A stretch of 64,000 nt of DNA from Glandiceps talaboti (GCF_964340395.1 NC_135570.1:2193501-2257500); one strand, 5' to 3'; counted from the first letter of the stretch, positions 35,976 through 49,102 are shown. The notes: generated by a model from the sequence alone, not told the origin. Numbers and translations: made by a program.

Positions 35976-37566
35976 AGAAACCCGACAATAATCATATGTG
36001 AGTGATCACACCAATAGGACGAGTGGTGGCGATGTCACTTAACTAGGGCTAAATGCACATTCGCGGTATGGGGCGATGCTGCATAAACGATGTTAGTGAA
36101 TTATTACTTTAACTCCAAGGCCATTAAATGTCAATATTTTACGAACAGCGCACTGACAATTAAATAATTACATTAAGGATCTAAAGATCTGCTTTACGTA
36201 TAAGACATAAACACCCGTAACAGGTTAATGGTCCGAAGAATGTACTTGACCGTGGTCATTAATGTAAATATGACGTCAAGAATACACAGCAATAAATCAC
36301 CAAGTTAATATGTAAGGTGCCTCGAAGAACTGCCACTTCAATGAACACGCACAATATTGTCATACCACGCGGGGAGTACTGCTAACATTCTAGCGTGACT
36401 TTCTTAAACAGCTGCAGTTCAGCAAGTGTAGGTTTGGATACCACAATCGATTGTGAGGCGGTAAACTTTGAACGCACACATGATTCATCCTCCAACAAAA
36501 ATAAATAAATTTAAACAGATGATGTGTAAAAATCATCAGTTTTTCATCTAGACTTAAACGCAATGGCATGCGTTTACTTTGATTGAACTATTAACGTTCT
36601 TCTAACCAAAGATTGGCTTCTTCATCATCTGCCAAGTTATTTGATTAAAGAAATACACTAAAAACTCCAAAATGAATCAGCCGGAATTAACATTACTTAC
36701 GAATAACAGTTAGAATACATGATTTTATTATTTGTTTGTATATTGCGCCCTTAAGTGTCCTCGGAATCCTCGGAGTAATATTAGAATTTTTCATTTCAAC
36801 ACTTAAACATGTAACATTTGGATTATTTTACGGTTGACTTCTTGGCAGCAATGAAAGTCGTCCATATGTGTATGATAATTGAAGTGTTTGTTTAATTTAA
36901 AACACATACCATTACATACCTGTAGTGATCTGAACAACCCCATAACGTTTGGCATGTGAATACACACGTTTGTGTAATAAAAAAATGTGTTTTTGTTTCT
37001 CAATAAGACCATATAGACGTTATAATACAATGTTGTGTTCTGAAGTAGCAATCCCATTTTAATTTACCGGTGGAGAAAATTGCTTAAAGATGAGTTTTTG
37101 CTTAATGACCACATGAAGGCCACGTCATATACGAGGTCTTATGATGATAAACATGTTTACGCTCCACCAGTAGACACTTTTACGAAAATATGCCACACAA
37201 TTGAATAAGGAAGTTATAATGTATAACACACATTAATATTGTTTGCCAAATGATTCTTGAGAGACGTTTGATATTAAATTACACCAGCAAACTATCCATC
37301 TCATTTTCCTCACAATGTAAACAGTTTTGGAGTGATATATTGAGGTTGTTTAAGTCTTCAAGGACAGGTATTTCCATAAAATATTTCGATCAAACAAATC
37401 TAACGTTTAACTCCTTTACATATCTATCCCTGGTGATGATAAGTCGACCTACAGATATCATGGACAGGGGGTTATCATGGTTAATATTTATGTCACTCGG
37501 GTACGGTGTTCCAACACGTGAACCTTGCCCTGAACTTCGCATGAGAAGGCTAATCGATGACGTTAT
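35976..37566. other. 5' flank of GPCR 2, no gene seen
   Basis: AT-rich sequence with the CRE at 36271. Frames at 36803-37057 (-) and 37250-37570 (+) have no family signal; the second ends inside the hairpin element at 37567. Confidence 0.45.
36271..36278. promoter_or_regulatory. CRE palindrome upstream of GPCR 2
   Basis: Perfect TGACGTCA, the CREB/ATF site, 382 bp before the ATG of the minus-strand receptor. It is the only one of six such sites in the window that sits just upstream of a supported gene. Confidence 0.35.
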
Positions 37567-37688
37567 TTAGATCGCTAGAAGCGCTGTTGGCATGTCATAA
37601 CCACGAAGGTGACAATTGTAAAGGTCATAAAATTGTTAGTAATCAGCTTCGTGGTCATGATATGCCCACAGCGCTTCTAGCGGTCTAA
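37567..37688. mobile_element. 122-bp near-perfect hairpin MITE
   Basis: Arms 37567-37612 and 37643-37688 are reverse complements with about five mismatches in 46 positions (outer TTAGA(T/C)CGCTAGAAGCGC). The loop is 30 bp and has further ACAATT/AATTGT pairing. It has no coding capacity. The target-site duplication is unclear (TTA-like). If transcribed it would make a long stable hairpin RNA. Confidence 0.7.
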
Positions 37689-38156
37689 TTAACAACATAT
37701 ACTCTGATTCATATGGATAGATGTGAGAAGTTGAACATCCATAAAGAGAGTCCAATTGAGGCTGGTTTCATCTCAGCTACACATCACATCTCATGATTGG
37801 GAATGTCATTTGTACCAACCATGCATCGTCCTGCCGCTCTGAAATAATGCGGTGAACGTTAACTTTGATAAATCTGGTTCAAAAGAGATATGCAGTACAC
37901 TGGAGACATGCATCACGAGATGTAAACAATGTTTGGAATTTACTGAACCTTTGCCCAAACACTTTTGAGGCAATTGGACACTCTGAAAGAATTGCCTAGA
38001 TATTTTAAAATGTTTTAAGGGGTGGGGGGGAGAGAATTGACGGGTGTTGGAGGCGAACAGTATGTCCCCTGAATTGGTTAGTTAGTAGTTCATATCTCAC
38101 TTGCCATGAGGAAAAGCCCTTATACATCAGGACGAATGGTGGTATTTACTAGTTGA
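37689..38156. other. Gene-free stretch
   Basis: Non-coding. A short G run lies near 38022. Nothing else recognised. Confidence 0.5.
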
Positions 38157-38191
38157 CGTGATGGCACAGTGGGTCAGACCACTCTAACTAG
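38157..38191 (+). mobile_element. Possible tRNA-derived SINE head fragment
   Basis: TGGCACAGTGG at 38162-38172 matches the pol III A box TRGYNNAGTGG and is followed by GTCAGACCACTCTAACTAGAA, a wording common in invertebrate tRNA-SINE heads. No B box is found where expected, so the copy is truncated or degraded. Confidence 0.3.
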
Positions 38192-40190
38192 AATTTAACT
38201 GTAATACAGACACATATATAGTGTACATAGTAGCACGAATGGTTAATAAAAGGTTAACTAGAAGGATTGAACCGTTCAAGTAAAGGTTAGTGTAATTTCC
38301 AACCGCTGAAAATCAAGAAAATAGCGAAAGGCCGCAGCTACTGGAGCTATAAACAAATCTTTCATTTATGTGTGTTTGAGCATTCCGATGTTGTAGACAA
38401 TTACTTCGGATTACGGCGCGTATTTACACCTGACTAATCCACAGTAGAATGAATTCACGGGGTATTAAGTAAGTTGAACCAAAGAGTATGGTTATGCACT
38501 TGGTGGTACTTGCCATAGTATGAAATTGCATTTAAAAGGCTTAACATCCAATGATTGTTTGTACGAGACGCTGTCCTTTTACCCAACCCAACCCAACCCC
38601 AACCCGGCCAAAACCAAACCAATTCAGATATAACTAATTTCCCTATTTAACTTATTACATACGATGGTCACAGCATCTGGAAGGGTGAATGAAACACTAT
38701 GAGCATTAGTATAAGTAAATATTTTATCTGTATTACAAGCAAATTGTTCATCCTTTGTGTATGTAAAATGTCATTGCTTAGGCATCACTGATGTTTTTAT
38801 TCCTTTTAACGACTTCATTGAATCATGACACATTTGCATGAAAACACTCGCCTATCTATCTGATTTGCACCAATTTAGTCCATTATGTAACTTATTTTCA
38901 CCAAAACAAATTTTGATAGCTGAAGACTGGTACTATGTCTGATTTTGCAATGTTATTAACTTTATCATCATTCCGATATAATTTTCATAACTACGCTGAA
39001 CACGAGATGCATGCATGGTATGTATGGAACAGGAGTAAAGGCCTGTCGAAATATTCAAAATACCTGGCGTCATAACAACAAGTTATTTTATTCAACGGAC
39101 GATTGATTATCTCTGCAGAGATACTACTCGACATAACCTGAGTCTATTCTACAGACAAATACGTATAAAATATCGAACCAAACTATCAGGGTCCAATTTT
39201 CTGTCATTAGATTCATCATTGCCTTCGGGAACCATCCCAAATTATGTTATCAAATGACGCTGACAATCTTTGACAAAAATCCAAAATTTGGCTATAATTT
39301 GCTCTTGCTTGAAGGATGTATGATATGTACTCATCATCAGCTAAAGATTCTCGGCAGAAATCAAGACAAGTTGATTACTTTCCCAATATAGCAGCCAGTC
39401 TCTTGAATTCAAATAGTCAGACATATATGCCAGAGTACGCTAAATTGTTCCTCGAGGAGTAAATCTCCGAATTAGGTATACGAATGGATAGGAGGATACC
39501 AATTAACATTTCGTAATGTTTCTTACTAGCTTTCAAAGTGGACCTTTGGAATAATTATCTGCAAACATCTCAAGCTTAAAAGAATGTGATGTACATACCC
39601 CAATTCATATTGATATAAAGTTCATGACACACAGGTCGTAGCTACTACGTGTGTTATCGCTAAGAATCTTTGTATGTTAAAAGGTTATCTCGGGGAGTGG
39701 TTTCAGGTTATTAACTTTGAGAGGGTTGAGTATATGTAAGAGGGCCGAGTACACGTATGCATATAGATTAATCTTTCATATCCACCAATGCACTTCAGAT
39801 TCAGATCTAGCTTATTTAAAGCAACGTCTGATGCAATTTTAACCTCTTGTTCCATCCCTTCAATGTCTTGGTTTCAGTATTTGAAAATCAGGCCGCCAAA
39901 CCACATTTCAGACTCGGGCAACCATGGGATAATAGAAAGCCGCCGTAAAGAGAATGCCTTACGGAGGACATTATGCGTCTAATATCACTCTAAAATGAAG
40001 GTCTTTTGGCAAATAATGAAGTAACCTAGTGGGATATAACCAGTCATTCGCTGCTAGCTATACCAATGAGATCTATAGAATATATAATCGATATCTACAT
40101 GATATGCGAGGCGAACCTGACCAGACACATATCGATGTACATCGTCTTATTGGCTAACATCATTAATAATGCAAATTAGTGTATAAGATA
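38192..40190. other. Gene-free stretch
   Basis: Contains a short CCCAA repeat near 38581-38606 and otherwise AT-rich DNA with frames below 70 codons. Confidence 0.5.
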
Positions 40191-40317
40191 TACATACATA
40201 CATACATACATACATACATACATACATACATACATACATACATACATACATACATACATACATACATACATACATACATACATACATACATACATACATA
40301 CATACATACATACGGAC

Positions 40318-40348
<31 letters not shown>

Positions 40349-40349
40349 G
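40191..40349. repeat. TACA then CAGA compound microsatellite
   Basis: About 30 TACA units (40191-40312) change through TACGGACA to CAGA units (40318-40349). CATA to CAGA is one base substitution. Confidence 0.95.
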
Positions 40350-40842
40350 CGGGTGTTTTGCAACTTCGAGCATCAATAACATTTTCTCTGATGTAATTCA
40401 ATACGGAAAATTGATAAATTTAATTAGTATAGTTTGCCCGCTGATTCTAATGAGGTGAATGTATTCATTCAACAATACAGACTTTATTGTAGCCCTTAAT
40501 ACACTATTAACAAAAGTATGAACATTTAATTTATATCAAAGTACCTTACATCTTAAATGACTAACACATAAACTATACATGTTATTTTCACACATCTGCA
40601 TCGCTATTGTAGCCTCGAGGCATTTTTTATTGAGCGATCATCCGCTGCAAGGTTATATTTTTAACTACTTCTGTGTGTACTTTCAAGACTATTAAACGTA
40701 GTTATATTTACCAAGCATCATATACTTTGGATATAATAATGTCAATGAAATTAATTATATTATACTACATTAGTCCTTTCTTGTGAAGTTTAAACATTTC
40801 AATTTCCAACACAGCCAACTCTTGGAAAGGTGTACCTGAAGC
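40350..40842. other. Gene-free stretch
   Basis: AT-rich non-coding DNA. Nothing recognised. Confidence 0.5.
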
Positions 40843-40870
40843 TTTCGCCTCTCACTAAGAACTTCATCAG
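40843..40870 (-). ncRNA. Hammerhead-core-like motif, unproven
   Basis: On the minus strand CTGATGA is followed by a 17-nt segment that can form a 5-bp stem with a TAGTG loop, then GAAA. This resembles the hammerhead core, and similar words mark Penelope-like retroelements. An extra A and a bulge disturb the stem, and I cannot identify convincing stems I and III or a cleavage site. Confidence 0.2.
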
Positions 40871-42419
40871 CAGACTGGAGTAATTAACATGAACTAGGCA
40901 CACAGGGTTATTTACTATTTGAGAATCAACACCCCTCACTGGCTAAGTGAGTGATGTTAACACCTGGTCCCATGTATGTGAAAGATAAAAACTCACCCCC
41001 CCCCCCCCCCATCCATGTTCAAAGTAGGCCTGTATGTCCTAATGTATATTGCCTCCTTTACCCCCCTTTCAAACCAAGAGGGTTCACCGGGATGGATGGG
41101 GCCGTGTTGGAAATTGAAAAGTTTAAACTTGATAAAAAATGGCTACTACCACACACTTTAATATAGAATTACATATAGTCCTTCTATCCAGTAACAATGA
41201 TGATGGTTGTCAGTTTATTTTCTGTGTGTTTGTATACAGCAATATCAAATTCTGATGACATGAGTGTGAATTAGGAACACGTAATCAGTCTCTATTTAAA
41301 GAGGAACACCACTTCAGGAAATGGATACTTTCAGAAACTTTGCGTTTTGTAGAGTCATTTCATGATTAAACATGATCTCAATCAGTTTTACTCAATTGCC
41401 AAGAAACATCCAACTTGAAACTTGTTCTTCACATTTATTGTTCTGTGATTGTCTTAGCAGTGACCACGCATATACATTAAATAGTCATGAATATGTATTG
41501 TTAATCGCATACATATATATGTCTTCTAACTCCCATGAGGCAACGCTGGACCTCTGCTAGGAGAAAGAATGTGAAACAAATTTCAAATTTAAATTTGACA
41601 TTTCTTGGCAATCGCCTGAAATTTTAATGTGCAATGAAAGCAGGAAATAGCTCCAGAATAAAAAAAACTCAAGAAAAATGTTTTCTTTTTCGAGAGCGAC
41701 TTTCCCCTTTAATAAACCTGAAGGTGATGAACAGTAGACTTACAATGCTGTTGGCAGACTGGTGTAGTAGACGTTAATCTTGTAATCGATTACTCACTAC
41801 TAGCAGCACCTAACAAATTACGTCATTATCTCTGTACATTATCACAGATGCACAGTTTGGACAACACATCAGAAATACGAAGTGTGCAGTAGACGAGGAA
41901 GCAATTGCGAAAAGTCATTACAGACTCCAGACGTTGATGTATCGTCAGATGATCCTAAGGGGTTGAAGTCGCGACGTCTCGTTAATAAGTTTGGCATGTG
42001 TACGCATACAAGACGCAGTGGCATTTATATTGATCAGAGAGATTCTTGTACGAAATTTTAAAGGGGATCGCATTGGTGTGTGCTGTATACTGCATACTCA
42101 GTAGTTTTCTCCTCTATTACTGTATGATATTCAACATGTGTTAGTGGATGACAAGTTTTAATCATAGCGTAACAGTTATACAGTTTTAAGACAACACCAG
42201 AATCATGTGTAGGCTATTCATCCACCAACGTAAAACTAGTATTCCAAGTTGTACCAATCTTCACTAGACATGCAGAACGTGACCTTATTGATGTTTCACC
42301 TTAATATGGGAATATATGACGAATAATACTTGAGTAATTGACTTTATTACCGTATCCTTTGACACTAGTGAGTAGTACTTTTAATTTAGGAGGTTTATAG
42401 AACACAGAGAACCTACTTT
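40871..42419. other. Gene-free stretch with a C15 run
   Basis: Fifteen C residues lie at 40996-41010. The rest is AT-rich with frames below 75 codons. Confidence 0.5.
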
Positions 42420-42569
42420 ATGTATGTATGTATGTATGTATGTATGTATGTATGTATGTATGTGTGTATGTGTGTGTGTGTGTATGTGTGTGTGTATGTA
42501 TGTATGTATGTATGTATGTGTGTATGTATGTATGTAAGTATGTATGTATGTATGTATGCATGTATGTAT
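42420..42569. repeat. ATGT array with GTGT variants
   Basis: ATGT units interrupted by several GTGT, ATGC and AAGT variants, so it is older or less uniform than the other ATGT arrays. Confidence 0.95.
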
Positions 42570-45439
42570 TTGCTTGATTTACGATTCACGGAAATAATCA
42601 CTCTTTTTCTGAATTTATGAAATAATACTACACGTTATAAATCAAACAGTCGAGCTAGGGCGGAAGTACAGAACAATCTAATCGTATCAAGATAAACGAC
42701 GACGTTGCTTAGATGAATGATGCCAATTATTGTATATTCAAATGTCAGATGGCTGAAATAAGAACTCGTCCAAGTTATGGAATTAGCGTCACAAAGAACA
42801 TCATTAGTACAGTAAAATACCTGGCATTTCCGACTAGTGAAATCGGAAATAATTACCCACAGGAAAGGTTTACAATAATAAGTCTTTAGATTACATGTTA
42901 TATTATTGATATAAGGATTTCCGTACAATTTATTCTTTCCCCTATATATTTCAATACATACATATATACATAAACCATTCGTTAAGGCTATACCCTTTCA
43001 GTTCAGGTCAAGGAATGAATTATTTGATCACCTGGAATTGATTACTATACAAATCACTACTTCAAGTTGTCTTGTAGTTATCTTAGGAGTGTGTGTCGAT
43101 TTAACCGCATTTCCAAAGTAGTTATTTTATCCACTGTGCATGTAAATACACATACGGCTGTTACCAGTTCGTAATTTATGTATTAGCTCTAAGAAAACAA
43201 GTCGTTTTAAGTTAACAAAAATATGATATGCATATATATAAAACGAACAGCAAAAGACGAAAAAATTACCAAAAATTCAAATAATCATTGGCAGTTTAAG
43301 ATAAACTATGTTTGACAATTTGAATTATTTTAAGATGTAAATTAAATACAAAGAAATTTGAGTTTATTGATAATATCTTGGAAAGATGGCCTGGTTAACA
43401 TGTATCTTAACTCAAATAGGCAATACTACAGTAGCGTAAGCTGTGATAAAATGCTATATGTTCCTCAAGGAGTCGTTAACACACATATATCTACTTAGGG
43501 ATGCATAGCCTAAGCATGTGGGCAACATCACTGTTGAAGTAATTGGAGATTGCTTAATGTCAGAGTTCATGCATATACAACTAAAACTCGAAGTGCTGTT
43601 TTATACGTACGTTTATACTCACAACCAATGTGAAAAACACATTGATAATATGATACCTATTTTTAACCTCAAAGTCGTTAACTTGATAAAACGTAAGGTC
43701 GTTCCTAACCTTGTTAAAGACAAGCTTTGATCTTAAATGTAACTGTATACACGCATATCGTAAAACATGCTAAATGTTATAATGTAATAGGTTTAGAAAT
43801 GACATAGTTCAGTTAGCCAGGTGTCTCAATGCACCCTGCTTCCATAGGCTAAGGAGACAGCACTTATAACAACACCTCTGCAAGAGTGCGTCATATTGAA
43901 TATCATAAACACGATAACATATTCCATGGCCTGTCACAGGGAAGTTGGTTTAAAGAGAAATACCAAATACATACGGAGTTTACAATACAAAGATGGCCTA
44001 AGTAGACATTTTCACTATCCAAATTCACAAATATTTACAATGTTGACATTACACAGTACTATGTCAGATCGTAAATTCAAATTCGACAAGTGAAATTTTA
44101 AATAAATCTCATTCAAAGGTTGTCATGAATGTGGTTCACGTTTATTACTATTCAAACAGCACTTGGACCCCCTGGCATCGAAATGGATCGTTAACTCGTT
44201 TATTATAAAGGGGATGAAAAAGTCGATGAATAAGGGATCATGATGGATGATGATAATAACGTCCTTTTAAAGGCTGGCTAAAGTTTTAATTTCGAATACA
44301 TCCCAACAGTGAATAATTTAACTGGTTGACTGGGTATGTCACCATTCTACCTAAAGTCGTATAAGGATTGACGGTATAGAATTGTTGTATTACATTAAGC
44401 CTGTATGAATACCAAAATTTTGATAGGTACTTATGAATCGAGTTTCAAAATGGCGCAAATGGTTTATCTCTGCAAGCATGTCTCCGTTTAATACTAAGAA
44501 CACTCAGATTAATAACTAACATACAGTTATCCGACGTGGTCACTTAATTAATCACTGGTTCTATGTCGGCTTTAGTGTACTTTATATGTAATATTGGGAT
44601 TTCCACGTCAGTTACAGAAAACCCAATTACGGATAATACCCGCAGGCCTTAAAATGTCGAATTGTATAAATGAGATTTAGATTGTGATGTTAGGTATTCT
44701 GCCATCACTAATGCTCAATAATGATTTAGTCATTCAATTTGTGTTAATCTCACATTAATCTTGAGGTCAATTACTTGGTTGTTATAGTCTTGTAATTACA
44801 TGTCTGAAGGATACTACAATTTATAACCCTACTTCTGATTAGAAAATGAAAAACCATGTATTGGACTAAATTGGTAGTTGATTGTTTTCATATTGGAAGA
44901 CTTGACTTGCCTATATCAACATACTTTTATTAACTTCTAGGATATGACTGTCAGGTTGGGGTCATTAGTGTAGTAATTAAAGCAAATTGCTCACAAAGTA
45001 TAATGGTATTTAAAAATGTGTAAGCATGGGAAGTATTATAGCTCCATGCTTACTCTACGCCAAGCCCCAGGGCAACGTGCTTGAGTCAAACATGTCTCCC
45101 CACGCCACTGTTATCCAGAAAGTATTAATAATTTACAGCATCCTTATTTATTAGTTTTAAGACGTGTCCTTCGTAACATGTATGCTAAATATTATCTAGT
45201 TTACAATAGTTATTGTAAGTCGACTAATAGCTTTATAACCGAATATGATTGTGTTAGACTCAGACTACCTTTGTCAAGTTAGTAGCGCCATGAGCTCAGA
45301 CAGAGTAGACATAATAACTTGTTATATGTAGAAAGTTTGTTTGTCTGCAATATACTAATGGGGTTTATACCGAACGTTCAAAGCTCAAAAGACCAGTAGC
45401 ATTCGCTCCAACAAAGATTGATATCGCTACTCGCTCTAT
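42570..45439. other. Gene-free stretch
   Basis: About 2.9 kb of AT-rich DNA. Frames of up to 97 codons (for example 42635-42928 on the minus strand) show no family signal. Confidence 0.5.
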
Positions 45440-45600
45440 CCACCTTCACGGAACTCACTACCAACAAGTACAAAAGCAGCAAAAGATGTGGCAAATTTTA
45501 AATCACTGATAAACCTTGAAACTAAATAAGGAATTTTAACTGTGATGCATGACAAACTGTACGTGTATAGCCACATCTGGCATTTTGTACAGAAATAGAC
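45440..45600 (+). mobile_element. LINE 3' end: ORF2 C-terminus and 3' UTR remnant
   Basis: A frame at 45440-45529 encodes PPSRNSLPTSTKAAKDVANF followed by KSLINLETK and a stop. The pattern (W/R)NSLP..A....FK..L is typical of the C-terminus of CR1/L2/Jockey-type non-LTR reverse transcriptases. Here the usual Trp is Arg and an in-frame stop lies just upstream (45419-45421), so the copy is truncated and dead. About 70 bp of 3' UTR follow and run directly into AATAC repeats, as a LINE tail would. Confidence 0.5.
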
Positions 45601-45790
45601 AATACAATACAATACAATACAATACAATACAATACAATGCAATGCAATGCAATGCAATGCAATGCAAGGCAAGGCAAGGCAAGGCAAGGCAAGGCAAGGC
45701 AAGGCAGGACAGGACAGGACAGGACAGCACATCACAGCACAGCACAAGACAAGACAAGACAAGACAAGACAAGACAAGACAAGACAAGAC
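45601..45790. repeat. Pentanucleotide array with stepwise motif change
   Basis: Thirty-eight pentamers in perfect register: AATAC x7, AATGC x6, AAGGC x8, AGGAC x4, four AGCAC/ATCAC units, then AAGAC x9. Every unit begins with A and ends with C. It directly follows the LINE 3' remnant. Confidence 0.97.
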
Positions 45791-47320
45791 AAATCAAATA
45801 TGTAACCAAAGAGAATGGGCTGGATAATTCAGGCTAATCGAACGTGAATAAACCCTGAAGAAAATGCTAACTATAATGGTTTTCAAGATCTGCATTCAGT
45901 TACATGTTAGAACATGTATACATACCAACAATCACTATCCACATTTGATTTCAGTTCGCTATCTATGCATGTACTCATGAGACTAAACCTGACAAAATAA
46001 CGGGTTAGATGAAAAAATATCGAATTCAAAGCAATACAGTCTAATCTAATGTAATGACATGGAAGTGCTTAGAACCAAACCAACTTCATTTAAGCATGTT
46101 TAAATTAAGTCAAAATAAATTGAATTGAATCGACCTGTGCTGAATTGGATTAAGTTTAATAGCATTGATATATTATACAATGAGTTTCATTGATTCGGGT
46201 AGAATTTAGAATTTTATGGAAACTATGAACTGGACTTCTTTCAAAGTGAACAAGTTTTCTTACGTTGAGAAGATACATCACAACACCTATGTTTTGTTAG
46301 CTGGTGCTAGAGATATGGCCTCTACACATGAAGGATATTAGTTGATCACATGAGAGCGTTAACATATAGATTTAGTGCAAGATTTCGACATATTGATTTG
46401 TGCTGGACAAGGTCAAGGTCAAAAGTCAGTTCGAACTTGAAGGACGTTTACTTTCATAAGATATATGGAGACATTTAAGTGGTATCGCTAGGGAGAAAAC
46501 TCATGTTTTTTGAGAAATTGCTATTTGACTTGGAGATGAAGGTCAATATCAAAGGTTTACATCTATGACGTATGTGCCCACATTTGAATGAAACTTTCGA
46601 ATGTTGTTGGGACAGTGCTATTTGATCTTGAGGAATTAGGTCAAGATCAAATTTCAGTGGCTACTTGCAAGTTTATTGTTATAAACACATATATAGACAG
46701 TGTCTCTAGGAACAACACTTTAATTTTCAGCCATTTGAACTCGAAAGGTGGGGTCAAAAGTCAAAGTTATTCAATGTCTCAAAAGAAGGCTTGCCTTAGA
46801 TAATATCGATGTGAACACTTGAATGTATTCCCTGTGTATTCGTACTCTTCTTGAGTCCTGGTCAGTTGCGGCACTTTTCGTCCATAAAACTGTCTGGATC
46901 GCACAATAAAGTGGCATACATATATATAGTATCTGTTTGTGCCTGGTTTGGCTGGAATTTAACAGTGGGTGTCAGATAAGGCTGTCCACAGAATGATGGG
47001 GTTACCTGTAGCCCCCTTACGATTGTGACCACTTGGGACTAATAACAATGATTAGATATGTGAAGATTTATATTGCTTATATATAATATGTAGAATACGA
47101 ATCATGTAAATGTGTGTCTCCTTTAGTTGGCATACGTTTCGATAAATTGTACTCGTCACAATCTATTAACTAAACTCTACAAAGTAAAGAGAATTGATAA
47201 TTTGAAAGGAAGTATTCATCAAAATGAAAACGAAACATGTACTACATGTAAATAACACTCGAAGAAGACATATTATTAGATACGTGCACAAAACAGTGTT
47301 ATTAATTCAAAGAGGTTTTA
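45791..47320. other. Non-coding, GGTCAAGGTCA-type interspersed repeat
   Basis: Between about 46300 and 46780 several loosely similar segments carry TATTTGA(C/T)CTTG or AAGGTCAA(A/G) words (46411-46421, 46521-46555, 46619-46650, 46750-46765). This is likely a degraded tandem repeat of 100 bp or so. TCAAGGTCA at 46413-46421 also equals an SF-1/ERR half site. AAATAAATTGAATTGAA near 46112 may be another retroelement tail. Confidence 0.35.
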
Positions 47321-47372
47321 TACGTGTTTGTGAGGACTTACTAATGGTTATTTACGTGTTTGTGAGGACTTA
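47321..47372. repeat. Two-copy 32-bp direct repeat
   Basis: TACGTGTTTGTGAGGACTTA occurs at 47321 and 47353. Confidence 0.9.
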
Positions 47373-49013
47373 GTAATAATGTGATCATTTCAAATAAGAA
47401 GCTATGACAAGTTATGTAGGATTATTACGTTAGTGGAACTCTTTACAAAGAGTGGACAGATGATAGAGCAACTGATATATATCATGCATAACTGTAACGG
47501 TATATAAATCAATGTTAATGTTACCGTTTTTTTTAATTCACAAAAATAACCCTTTACAAATATATACATAAGTCATGGGTAGGAGCGATAGCTGAAAATC
47601 GAAAACAGCATGTTAAGCCCACTTGATAGTATACGCCTCAGTTCCTGTCAATTTTCTCATTGCTACATTTACATTAGGTGGTCTTTTACGGAGCTAGCCA
47701 TAAGCAACTGAACTTTTAACTTTCCCATTGCAGAGTTTCTCCTATTATTACAAACGTATCCTTGTATAGATTGATAACGAGTTATAAGTATTCTGGAGGT
47801 GGACTGCCTGGAGTAGACGCTATAAATCAAGATTGCATAATGAATGTGTAGAATGGAGTATGACCACAGAATATGTAATGAAGTCATCAACGCTTTTAGA
47901 CGACAAGAAAAACAACCAGCCCCAGTTCATTACATATAGATGAAAATCATCCCTCAACTGGTGAGCCTTGCATTTGGGTATGACGATTGCGACAGTTCCA
48001 AGTTCTATATTTGTATGATTATTGTGATTACTTGTATTGAATTTACACGGGTTGAGACATGACTTGTAGACGTTTAAATGCGTGTAAAGACTATCAAAGT
48101 GGTGCACGTGTAAAATGTGACTAGCGAATATTTATGTGAGATTTCACTAGTTCATTTCACAGGCAGCGTGTCTTTTCATCAAGGGAGGGGGTTATTCTAA
48201 GTCAATCCGTGAAAGGGTAATTAGAAACCTCTGGTAATTGGCATCAGAGAATCATGTTCCCTAAATCAAATTGATCGTGTTTTATTATGAAAGTATACCT
48301 TTTCAAAACATATCTTTGATGTGTGTCTGATAAGTAGCGTCCACTTTCAATTCTTCGCATTCAATTTTACCAACTAAAGGAACGTGACGTGGAATCGAAC
48401 GGAATTATTTTCATTGAACTATTAACTGGCATGTAAAATGTGAATAGTCATGTAACGATGCATTCTCAATGCTTTAGAATGACGCTAACAACTCTACTAA
48501 TCCAAAAGTCGTCACACTGTTCGGTTATGCTTGGGGAAAACTATGTCCGTGAGTAAAATTAACACACTACAATATAAAAACATGTGTTGCTTACGAGTTG
48601 TATCACGTTCCTGGTTTGTTATGTTATGTTGGAAGTCCAGGTAACCAAGACTACCATAATTGAAAGCTTTTCAAGAAAGAAAAGGGTTGTTATTCAGGGA
48701 GGACGCCGTTTTTTTATTAGTTTGTTCTCCATCTCATACAGGCATATTCTGTTATTTATAGATTAGACGTCAGCCATCATTGTTCATTTACCCTAAACAG
48801 CACATCGAGCTCCAGAGAATGGAGCTACCGATAAATACATAAACACAATTTACAAAAACTGGTGGGTTATAAAATCATCTAAAAAATGTTACAATAACAC
48901 GAATGTTAAATTATATATGACATAATGACTACCTTATTAAATTCCGTACAGAATCAATGGAACAGATATTAGTTTATCACGCAATCACAACTTGAAAATG
49001 CCAGTTTTGATTA
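47373..49013. other. Gene-free stretch
   Basis: AT-rich. The longest frame (95 codons, 47820-48107, minus) lacks any recognised motif. Confidence 0.5.
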
Positions 49014-49102
49014 TACATACATACATACATACATACATACATACATACATACATACATACATACATACATACATGCATACATACATACATACATACATAC
49101 AT
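49014..49102. repeat. TACA tetranucleotide array
   Basis: About 22 units with one ATGC variant near 49075. Confidence 0.95.

Noticed and set aside
37250-37570. 106-codon plus-strand frame
   Set aside because: It ends inside the hairpin element at 37567 and has no family signal.
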